Part shown: positions 1 through 5,867 of the stretch, piece after piece
How positions within the stretch are numbered: position 1 is the first letter of the stretch
How the letters are laid out: the number at the start of each line of letters is the position of its first letter
NCBI GenBank assembly: GCA_023132105.1
Contig: JAGLYS010000050.1
Location: 1 to 11,957, forward strand
DNA from: Caldifarciminota bacterium
GTDB taxonomy: Bacteria > Hydrothermota > 32-111 > QNBC01
Length of the DNA stretch: 11,957 nucleotides
Direction: 5' to 3'
Program-made: the position numbers and the translations under genes
The notes under the pieces: generated by a model
Databases searched by the model: none
What the model saw: the letters and a program-made list of their open reading frames with translations, nothing else
Told to the model about the DNA's origin: nothing

Positions 1-349
1 CATAATTCAATGATTTAAATACATCCCCTTTAAATTGAAGATAAAAAGCATAATTCATATATATGGCACCTTTTAAAAAGTAAAATTCTTTGTCGTCTTT
101 ATTCAATCCGGAAACCTTATTCACAATGTTCACTAATGAATCTTCAAATTGGTTATTGTAATAATCGATCATATATTGCGTATAATAAATGGACATTAAA
201 AGCATTTTTTCATTTTCATTATGAAGACTATCGACTTTGATAATATATCCATCATATTCTTGATTAATTAGCAATTTTGTAAAATCATTTCCCACTAAAT
301 TAATATTTATTACCAACAAAAACGGAATGATTATTTTAATAAATTTCAT
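1..349 (-). CDS. Exported protein of unknown function, 3' part cut by window edge
   Basis: I translated this reading frame by hand from the ATG at 347-349; it stays open for 116 codons to the left edge, so the C-terminus is missing. The protein begins MKFIKIIIPFLLVINI, a short Lys-containing N-region followed by a hydrophobic stretch to about residue 19, which looks like a secretion signal. There is no lipobox cysteine, and the likely cleavage region (around Val19-Gly20) is not a classic Ala-X-Ala site. The rest is polar, rich in Tyr, Asn and Lys, and probably helical. The segment from about residue 90 (YFLKGAIYMNYAFYLQFKGD) has the spacing of small and aromatic residues seen in TPR-like helical hairpins. 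The start overlaps the end of the deacetylase gene by 14 bases and has a good AGAGG ribosome binding site. I do not recognise the family; a periplasmic TPR-like protein is a guess. Confidence 0.6.
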   Translation of the reverse strand, partial: MKFIKIIIPFLLVININLVGNDFTKLLINQEYDGYIIKVDSLHNENEKMLLMSIYYTQYMIDYYNNQFEDSLVNIVNKVSGLNKDDKEFYFLKGAIYMNYAFYLQFKGDVFKSLNY

Positions 350-1190
350 TTTTCCTCTTATTGTTACATGCCAAATTTGAAAGAAGATTTATTGTTCTTC
401 CTTTTAAATCTTCGAACCAACCGAATATTATAAAATAATTATTCAATTTTAGCTTGAAGTCCGACATCGTATCGATTAAATAGATACCTGTTCGTGGAAT
501 AGTGTATCTACAACCACCGTTTTTCCTTGCATAATATCCCAAAGCCATTTTATAACCCGAATCTTTAGTAATTTTGATAACAGTATCATTGTAAATTCCA
601 AAAGGATATGATATATAATCTACATCTCTTCCTAATATTTTCTCTAATTTCTCTTTCGAATTAACGATTTCACTTCTCATAATTTGTTTTGATACTCTGT
701 TTAAATCAAGATGGTTAAGTGTATGACTCCCAATCGTAACAAATTCATCATTAGATAACTCTATCAACTGCTCGATATCAAGATGCCTGGTTTTTTCTCC
801 AATAACAAAATCCCAATCATTATACTTCCCGAAATAATCAACAATAGGGAAAATTGCAAAAGGGAAATCATATTTTTTCATTATGGGATAAACATATTTA
901 TACACATCTTCATATCCATCGTCAAATGTTATAATAATTTCCTTTCTTGAATATCTTTTTGTATTATCAAGAAGTGTGGATAATGGTAGTACATTGTAAT
1001 TGTTATCTTTAAGATATTTCATAAATCTATTGAATTGACTCAGATAATTCCAACCCACTCCCGGACGCCAATTGTTTTCAATCTGATGAAACAGTAAGAT
1101 TAAAGGATATTTTCTATTTCTACTATATTCTCTATACCAGAATATTATATTGATAATAACGGAAATCAGAAAAAACTCAATCAAAATCAT
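336..1190 (-). CDS. Membrane-anchored CE4 polysaccharide deacetylase
   Basis: A 284-residue protein of the carbohydrate esterase 4 (NodB) family, metal-dependent hydrolases that remove N- or O-acetyl groups from surface glycans, peptidoglycan or glycolipid sugars. Visible motifs are TFDDGY at 88-93 (Asp90 and Asp91, catalytic base and metal ligand), SHTLNH at 155-160 (His156 and His160, metal ligands), YPFG at 195-198, and a late IPRTGI segment. Residues 5-19 are hydrophobic and followed by basic residues, which suggests an uncleaved N-terminal membrane anchor. The start overlaps the end of the glycosyltransferase gene by 14 bases. No clear Shine-Dalgarno precedes it (the upstream bases are AT-only), so translation is probably coupled. 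The next in-frame Met is only at residue 57, which makes Met1 the best choice. The substrate is unknown; context suggests the product of the adjacent glycosyltransferase or an envelope glycan. Confidence 0.85.
   Translation of the reverse strand: MILIEFFLISVIINIIFWYREYSRNRKYPLILLFHQIENNWRPGVGWNYLSQFNRFMKYLKDNNYNVLPLSTLLDNTKRYSRKEIIITFDDGYEDVYKYVYPIMKKYDFPFAIFPIVDYFGKYNDWDFVIGEKTRHLDIEQLIELSNDEFVTIGSHTLNHLDLNRVSKQIMRSEIVNSKEKLEKILGRDVDYISYPFGIYNDTVIKITKDSGYKMALGYYARKNGGCRYTIPRTGIYLIDTMSDFKLKLNNYFIIFGWFEDLKGRTINLLSNLACNNKRKNEIY
354..358 (-). promoter_or_regulatory. Ribosome binding site of the exported protein
   Basis: AGAGG on the minus strand, four bases before the ATG at 347-349 and inside the last codons of the deacetylase gene. 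It supports the chosen start of the partial gene at the left edge, which would otherwise be easy to miss because the gene is truncated. Confidence 0.6.
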
Positions 1191-2310
1191 ATTTATTTAA
1201 AAGTATTTTATAAAAATCTTCGATCTGATTTGTTACCTTTTCCCATGCGTACTTCTCAGCTTTTTTCCTGGCATTGGTAGCTATTTCATTTCTTAGTTTA
1301 TCATTATTTAAAACATTTACAATACTTTCAGCCAATTTATCCGGTTCCCTCGGAGGGGCAAGTATTCCATTTACATTATTGTCGATAACCTGTCTATAAC
1401 CACTTATGTCAGATGCAACAACACATTTCTTACTTGCCATACCTTCAAGAAGTATAATACCAAAGCTCTCTCTCCCTATAGCCGGGGAACAAAAAACCTC
1501 ACAAGACGCATAATACCTTGGTAAATCTTCTCCTGATACAAAACCTGCTAAAAAAATGTCCTTCCCATATTGTGGTGGTATATACTGTTTATAAAATCCT
1601 TTATAAAATCCTCCCCCTATAATCACAAGTCTTGCATTCGGTACATTCTTCTTAATCATCGGAAAAGCTTTTAAAAGATATTTCAAACCTTTTCTCGGTT
1701 CAAATCTTCCAACAAACAATATATTTTTCTTTCCATCCATAAGTTTTTGAATAGGTTCAATCTTAGGGGAAAATCTGTTAATATCTACACCATTTGGAAT
1801 TATTGTAAAATTTCTATTAATATATATTCTTGCGGATTTTTCTGCAACCTTTGAAACAGCAATCATACCATGTGGCATCTTAAAATAATCCAAAATAATT
1901 TTAGATAATAAAAAGTATAAATAATTCCTCTCATGTGCAGCATGATAGGTTACAACTTTTATTTTTGGAGCTGTCTTTAGTGCAGCCATTGGCAAAAATG
2001 GTGTTATTGGACCATGAAGATGCACAATATCAAAATTACCTTCATTCATTATTCTTTTTACATCTTTATATGGGTGCTTCATAAATGTAAATCGTGTTAA
2101 TGATTTATTTACGGGAAAGAGAACCCCTTGTCCAACTCTTATAGTCGAAATATTTTTAGGTGTATTTTTTCGCCCTTTGCTCCTCGTTCCGCCTGTTAAT
2201 ACTACCACATTATGTCCTCTATTCTGCAATTCCAGAGCAAGATGATATACATGCTCAGTGATACCCCCTAAATGCGGATAATAATTTTCGGAAACGAATA
2301 GTATATTCAT
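1177..2310 (-). CDS. GT4-family glycosyltransferase, PimA-like
   Basis: A 377-residue GT-B fold glycosyltransferase that should transfer a sugar from an NDP-sugar to a lipid or glycan at the inner face of the membrane. The N-terminal domain carries HLGGITEHV (13-21, glycine-rich acceptor/donor loop) and VTYHAAH (120-126, His123). The C-terminal domain has IPNGVD (171-176), GRFEPRKG (201-208), and the EX7E element RESFGIILLEGMA (280-292, Glu281 and Glu289). Arg202, Lys207 and Glu281 line up by motif with the nucleotide-sugar-binding Arg196, Lys202 and Glu274 of mycobacterial PimA. The region around 57-110 (PVNKSLTRFTF, then FDIVHLHGP) also follows PimA more than generic GT4 enzymes. The start codon shares one base with the acyltransferase stop (TAATG), indicating coupled translation. 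A perfect 12-base tandem duplication falls in the loop after the LVIIGGG strand. The family is secure; the PimA-like acceptor is inference. Confidence 0.88.
   Translation of the reverse strand: MNILFVSENYYPHLGGITEHVYHLALELQNRGHNVVVLTGGTRSKGRKNTPKNISTIRVGQGVLFPVNKSLTRFTFMKHPYKDVKRIMNEGNFDIVHLHGPITPFLPMAALKTAPKIKVVTYHAAHERNYLYFLLSKIILDYFKMPHGMIAVSKVAEKSARIYINRNFTIIPNGVDINRFSPKIEPIQKLMDGKKNILFVGRFEPRKGLKYLLKAFPMIKKNVPNARLVIIGGGFYKGFYKQYIPPQYGKDIFLAGFVSGEDLPRYYASCEVFCSPAIGRESFGIILLEGMASKKCVVASDISGYRQVIDNNVNGILAPPREPDKLAESIVNVLNNDKLRNEIATNARKKAEKYAWEKVTNQIEDFYKILLNKYDFD
1588..1611. repeat. Perfect 12-bp tandem duplication inside the glycosyltransferase gene
   Basis: Two adjacent identical copies of tttataaaatcc lie at 1588-1599 and 1600-1611 on the plus strand. 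Read as coding sequence they give GFYKGFYK (residues 234-241). The repeat is in frame and lengthens a loop just after the glycine-rich end of a beta strand in the nucleotide-sugar-binding domain. Confidence 0.9.
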
Positions 2311-3173
2311 TATTCAATCCAGGGCGGCTGAAACACCAGCCATTGTTCGGGATATTTTCTTATCATAGCTTCCAGTATAAAAATATATCGTTTCAATAAT
2401 ATATTTATAGCATCATTTACATCGATTGAAAAGAGGTCATTTAAAGGTATATTGATTTCAACTAATTTGTAGAATCTTCTTTTTCTCGGATTTCGTACTA
2501 CTATACCAAATATTACAGCTTTTTTTTGTTTTAAAGCAAGATATTCAGGTCCGATAGGAAATTTCGACTTGTATTTGAAAAAATCTTCTTCCCTGCCATT
2601 TCCCAATATATCCCTATCACCCAAAAGAATAATCAACCCCCCTTCCTTTAATAATCGGTATAAATTGTATACTGTCATTTTATCTTCAAGTCTAAGTATT
2701 TTCATTCCGAATTCACTTCTGTAATTTGAAAAAACATTGAACAATTCCTCTCCCGGTCCATCCGATTCGGCAACTGAAACAGTCCGCAATTCACTGAATG
2801 ATGATATATAAGAACTTGCAAAATCAAAATTTCCGAGATGAGCACAAATCATTACAGCACCTTTATTATTCTTTGTTATCTTTATTGTTTTTTCAGGTAT
2901 ATACGGACATAGTGAAAATACAGATTTTTTACTGAAACTATGTATCTTAAAAAAATCGATATAGTTCCAGACAATATGCTGAAATTCAAGTTGAGCAAGT
3001 CTGAGATGGTTTTTATCCGGAGCAATTCTTTTATAATTGCTATATAGTATTTTTGTTCTTTTGGTTAGTAAAAAGGGTAATATAAGACCAATAAATCCGC
3101 CGATTAAATAGAGGAAATCTCTTGGAATTTTTGAAAATACTTTTGTAAGGAATTCTATCTGTTTTGCATTCAT
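2310..3173 (-). CDS. Lysophospholipid acyltransferase family protein (PatA/LpxL-like)
   Basis: A 287-residue membrane-associated acyltransferase of the LpxL/HtrB/PatA superfamily, which moves an acyl chain from acyl-ACP or acyl-CoA to a hydroxyl of a glycolipid. The N-terminal hydrophobic segment (about 19-36) should tether it to the inner membrane. The catalytic HX4D motif is His112-Asp117 in AHLGNFD. The second block, LLGDRDILGNGREEDFF (183-199) followed by FPIGPEYLAL (205-214), has the DRD...G.G...FF...P.GP pattern that I associate with mycobacterial PatA. The C-terminus has the usual PEQWLVFQPPW ending. It starts one base after the biotin ligase stop and ends in a TAATG overlap with the GT4 gene, so it is part of the same unit. 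An LpxL-type lipid A acyltransferase is the main alternative; the neighbouring PimA-like enzyme makes me prefer a glycolipid role. Confidence 0.85.
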   Translation of the reverse strand: MNAKQIEFLTKVFSKIPRDFLYLIGGFIGLILPFLLTKRTKILYSNYKRIAPDKNHLRLAQLEFQHIVWNYIDFFKIHSFSKKSVFSLCPYIPEKTIKITKNNKGAVMICAHLGNFDFASSYISSFSELRTVSVAESDGPGEELFNVFSNYRSEFGMKILRLEDKMTVYNLYRLLKEGGLIILLGDRDILGNGREEDFFKYKSKFPIGPEYLALKQKKAVIFGIVVRNPRKRRFYKLVEINIPLNDLFSIDVNDAINILLKRYIFILEAMIRKYPEQWLVFQPPWIE

Positions 3174-3174
3174 A

Positions 3175-3915
3175 CTATATTACTTCACCGTATATAATTT
3201 CAGTAATATTATCTCTTTCATCCATAACAGACAAGGAGCAGTCCCTATTTACCCCTAAAATTTTATAATTTACATTCTCTTCATTTATGAGAAATTTTGC
3301 CACTTGCCCCTTTTTATATAAGCAATTATTAATATTGTCAATATAGCTATCAAGTCTATCTTCTATAAATTCTCTATAATAATGATTGATATCAATTAAA
3401 AGTGCATACATAAATTCCTTCTTATCAACTGTTTTTCCATATATATGAGACAAACTTGTTACAAATGGTTTCATTTCCTCCGGAAATTCATTAATATTAC
3501 TATTTATATTGATCCCTATTCCAATTGCTAATCTCGACTTAACCCCCTCTGTAATGCTTTGTAGTAATATTCCACATATTTTTTTATCTCTATAATAAAT
3601 GTCATTTGGCCACTTAATTTTAACAAATTCATCCTTTAAATAGTTTAACAGATTATTTCTGACAGATAGAGTAATTAGCATAGAGAATCTATTATAACAT
3701 TCAAGTTGTTCAACTTCATTAAATAATATAGTGAAATATAATCCACCATCTGGAGAGTACCATTTCCTATTTTTTCTGCCTATCCCATCAGTTTGTTCAT
3801 CTGCAATAAAAACAGTTCCGTTCGGGACATTTATATATTGCTTGGATAGAGCAATTTTATTAGTCGAACCGATCTTCTTAAAATGAATGGTTTTCAAACC
3901 AATCAGATTCTTCAT
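3175..3915 (-). CDS. birA: Biotin-[protein] ligase, monofunctional
   Basis: A 246-residue class I biotin-protein ligase that makes biotinyl-5'-AMP and transfers biotin to the carrier lysine, here presumably that of MmdC three genes upstream. There is no N-terminal DNA-binding domain, so it should not act as a biotin repressor. Visible motifs are GSTN (16-19), the adenylate-binding loop QTDGIGRKNRKW (41-52), KWPND (101-105), KICGILLQ (112-119) and GIGININ (132-138). The small C-terminal SH3-like domain follows from about residue 200. The loop departs from the usual GRGRxGR: Ile45 replaces an Arg and Asn49 a Gly, while Arg47, matching E. coli Arg118, is kept. The gene starts within an ATGA overlap with mmdB and has no obvious Shine-Dalgarno, which points to translational coupling with its substrate's operon. 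Confidence 0.93.
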   Translation of the reverse strand: MKNLIGLKTIHFKKIGSTNKIALSKQYINVPNGTVFIADEQTDGIGRKNRKWYSPDGGLYFTILFNEVEQLECYNRFSMLITLSVRNNLLNYLKDEFVKIKWPNDIYYRDKKICGILLQSITEGVKSRLAIGIGININSNINEFPEEMKPFVTSLSHIYGKTVDKKEFMYALLIDINHYYREFIEDRLDSYIDNINNCLYKKGQVAKFLINEENVNYKILGVNRDCSLSVMDERDNITEIIYGEVI

Positions 3916-5036
3916 ACCATTACAGCCAAGAATATTCCTGCTGCTATTGCCGTACCTATAACACCTGCAACATTCGGACCCATAGCATGCATTAAAAGAT
4001 GGTTTTCCGGATCGTCAATTCTCCCAAAATTTTCTACAACCCTTGCGGAATTTGGTACAGCTGAAACACCAGCTGCCCCAATTAACGGGTTTATTTTCAC
4101 TTTAGAGAATAGATTCATTAATTTCGCAAATAGTACTCCTGATGCTGTAGCTAAACCAAAGGCAGTTACTCCCAATACAAATATCTTAATAGACTGAATT
4201 GTAAGAAAAATCTCACCTTTGGTACCTGCACCTACACATACTCCAATCAAAATAGTACATATATTTATTAATGAATTACTTGCTGTCTTTGCAAGTCTAT
4301 CTGTAACACCACTCTCCTTTAGTATATTTCCAAGGAAAAGCATTCCAAGAAGAGGCAGAGTAGCCGGTGCAATAAAAGTGCTTATTAAAAAGGCTACAAT
4401 TGGAAATATTACTTTTTCCTTTTTAGATACGGGTCTTGGAAGAGCCATTCTTATTAATCTTTCCCTCTTTGTTGTCAGCAATTTCATAATCGGGGGCTGT
4501 ATTACAGGAACCAATGCCATATATGAATATGCGGCGATTGCAATTGGTCCGAGTAATTTCGGAGCCAATTTAGTTGCTATATAAATCGATGTCGGTCCAT
4601 CAGCACCACCGATAAGCCCTATTGCAGCTGCAGCAGGATGTGAAAAACCCAAATAAATTGCGACTATAAATGTGGCAAATACTCCCACTTGAGCTGCTGC
4701 CCCAAGCATAATAGTTTTAGGATTGGAAATTAATGTTGAAAAATCAGTCATTGCACCTATTCCGAGAAATATTAGAGCCGGATATATACCTGATTTCACT
4801 CCCCAGTACAATAGATTCATTACAGACCCATCATTATAAATACCTACTAAAGCTGAAGCCGGTGTAGGTATATTGCCAATTAATATACCAAAACCTATCG
4901 GGATTAAAAGAAGCGGCTCATAATTCTTTTTAATAGCCAAATATATAAATATACAACCAATAGCAATCATTATGATATTTTTTATATCGATATTATAGAA
5001 TCCTGTATTTTGAAGAAATTGAATCAATATATCCAT
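3912..5036 (-). CDS. mmdB: Sodium-pumping decarboxylase beta subunit (methylmalonyl-CoA decarboxylase type)
   Basis: A 374-residue polytopic membrane protein of the OadB/MmdB/GcdB family. It takes CO2 from carboxybiotin on the carrier subunit and couples its release to export of Na+ across the inner membrane. The whole length is hydrophobic helices with short loops. Family signatures are GIGAMTDF (92-99), GGADGPTS (143-150, with Asp146 matching the essential Asp203 of Klebsiella OadB), YSYMALVPVIQPP (170-182), GAAGVSAVPNSARV late in the protein, and HAMGPNVAGVIG near the C-terminus. The length fits the shorter members of the family. It begins 12 bases after mmdC and overlaps birA by four bases. 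Substrate specificity lies in the carboxyltransferase, so the beta subunit alone does not separate methylmalonyl-CoA from oxaloacetate or glutaconyl-CoA; the neighbours settle it. Confidence 0.95.
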   Translation of the reverse strand: MDILIQFLQNTGFYNIDIKNIIMIAIGCIFIYLAIKKNYEPLLLIPIGFGILIGNIPTPASALVGIYNDGSVMNLLYWGVKSGIYPALIFLGIGAMTDFSTLISNPKTIMLGAAAQVGVFATFIVAIYLGFSHPAAAAIGLIGGADGPTSIYIATKLAPKLLGPIAIAAYSYMALVPVIQPPIMKLLTTKRERLIRMALPRPVSKKEKVIFPIVAFLISTFIAPATLPLLGMLFLGNILKESGVTDRLAKTASNSLINICTILIGVCVGAGTKGEIFLTIQSIKIFVLGVTAFGLATASGVLFAKLMNLFSKVKINPLIGAAGVSAVPNSARVVENFGRIDDPENHLLMHAMGPNVAGVIGTAIAAGIFLAVMV

Positions 5037-5048
5037 AATCCGTTTACT

Positions 5049-5471
5049 CTATGATTCAATCTCTATGAGCGGGGCTTCTTGTTGAATTGTATCACCTTCC
5101 CTTACATAGATCTTCTTAATCGTTCCACTAACATTAGCCTGAATTTGATTTTCCATCTTCATAGCTTCCATTACAACTACATCCTGTCCGGATTTTACAT
5201 TATCACCTTCTCTTACCAGAACTTTTAGAATTACACCCGGTAACGGCGATTTTATCTGATTCGATCGCTTCACTGCCGGTGGTTTATTTTCAGTTTGTAC
5301 TGATTTTACTTTTGGAGCCACTGTACTTCTTGCTTCCTCTTTCTTACCCAGTTCTTTAATATTTACAGTAATGCTTTTCCCATTTAATTCAACAATAGCT
5401 AAATTTCCTTCTATACTTTTCACATTAACCTTATATTCCTTACCATTGATTGTGAATACATACTGTGCCAT
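5049..5471 (-). CDS. mmdC: Biotin carrier subunit of the decarboxylase
   Basis: A 140-residue biotin carboxyl carrier protein that shuttles the carboxyl group from MmdA to MmdB. An N-terminal part (1-45) of short beta strands is followed by a short Lys/Ala/Pro linker (about 44-72) and a biotinyl domain from about 73. The biotinylation motif is EAMKM at 102-106, with Lys105 placed 35 residues from the C-terminus, the usual distance. I chose the ATG at 5469-5471 rather than the longer frame from 5537. It has an excellent AGGAGA site four bases upstream, starts MAQYVFTINGKEY as family members do, and leaves one base after the mmdD stop instead of a 65-base overlap. The linker is shorter than the long Ala/Pro linkers of many homologues. 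The dedicated biotin ligase is two genes downstream. Confidence 0.95.
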   Translation of the reverse strand: MAQYVFTINGKEYKVNVKSIEGNLAIVELNGKSITVNIKELGKKEEARSTVAPKVKSVQTENKPPAVKRSNQIKSPLPGVILKVLVREGDNVKSGQDVVVMEAMKMENQIQANVSGTIKKIYVREGDTIQQEAPLIEIES

Positions 5472-5472
5472 A

Positions 5473-5856
5473 TTATCTCCTGTTATTAATATATCCGGAT
5501 AGACGCCATCCCTGAATATTTCTGTTATTATGTTCAAAAGTTAAATCGAATAAATTATTTTCATAGTATAGCAAACCCTCGATTGCGAGAGCTGTCACAA
5601 TTGCAGTAATCATATCTTCATCAAGATTCTTTATCTTATTAATTTTTTGATATATTACTTTTTCACTTGTTTCTTTATCGATCTTTTTGCTTTTATTTGT
5701 CTCCTGTTTATTAATTAACTTAAAAAACATCAAAACAATTGATAAAACCGATAGACCTGCTATGACAAAAAGGCTTCCTGTAATAGCGAATATTAGAAGA
5801 TCGCTCATCGTTTCTAATTTTACACTATAAATTACGATACTTGACAAATAAAGCAT
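5473..5856 (-). CDS. mmdD: OadG-like delta subunit of the sodium-pumping decarboxylase
   Basis: A 127-residue small membrane subunit of the kind (OadG, MmdD) that assembles and stabilises the decarboxylase complex between the soluble carboxyltransferase and the beta subunit. One transmembrane helix spans about 20-45 (LLIFAITGSLFVIAGLSVLS and onward), followed by a Lys-rich linker. A C-terminal block then has DEDMITAIVTALAIEG, a LTF strand, and GWRLSGY near the end. That layout (Ala-rich helix, strand, Trp, basic C-terminus) resembles the longer OadG proteins I know from Bacteroidetes. Met1 is supported by a strong AGGAGA overlapping the mmdA stop. An internal ATG (Met17, at 5808) gives a more ordinary OadG length but has only a weak upstream site. 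The assignment rests on position, size and topology because the family is poorly conserved. Confidence 0.78.
   Translation of the reverse strand: MLYLSSIVIYSVKLETMSDLLIFAITGSLFVIAGLSVLSIVLMFFKLINKQETNKSKKIDKETSEKVIYQKINKIKNLDEDMITAIVTALAIEGLLYYENNLFDLTFEHNNRNIQGWRLSGYINNRR
5476..5481 (-). promoter_or_regulatory. Ribosome binding site that sets the mmdC start
   Basis: AGGAGA on the minus strand, four bases before the ATG at 5469-5471 and overlapping the last codons of mmdD. It decides between this start and an in-frame ATG 66 bases further upstream. Confidence 0.8.
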
Positions 5857-5861
5857 AAATT

Positions 5862-5867
5862 TCTCCT
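5862..5867 (-). promoter_or_regulatory. Ribosome binding site of mmdD, overlapping the mmdA stop
   Basis: The minus strand reads TAGGAGAAATTTATG: the mmdA stop codon TAG forms the start of the Shine-Dalgarno, and the mmdD ATG follows five bases after AGGAGA. It favours the long mmdD start over the internal Met17. Confidence 0.75.

Noticed and set aside
3883..4197. Plus-strand open frame of 104 codons opposite mmdB, followed by another at 4219-4584
   Set aside because: Both lie fully or largely antisense to the well-supported mmdB gene and look like mirror images of its hydrophobic codons, with no ribosome site or recognisable domain.
5472..5537. Longer N-terminus for the biotin carrier, starting at 5537
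   Set aside because: It would overlap mmdD by 65 bases and add a non-homologous leader; the ATG at 5469-5471 has a strong AGGAGA site and a typical family N-terminus.
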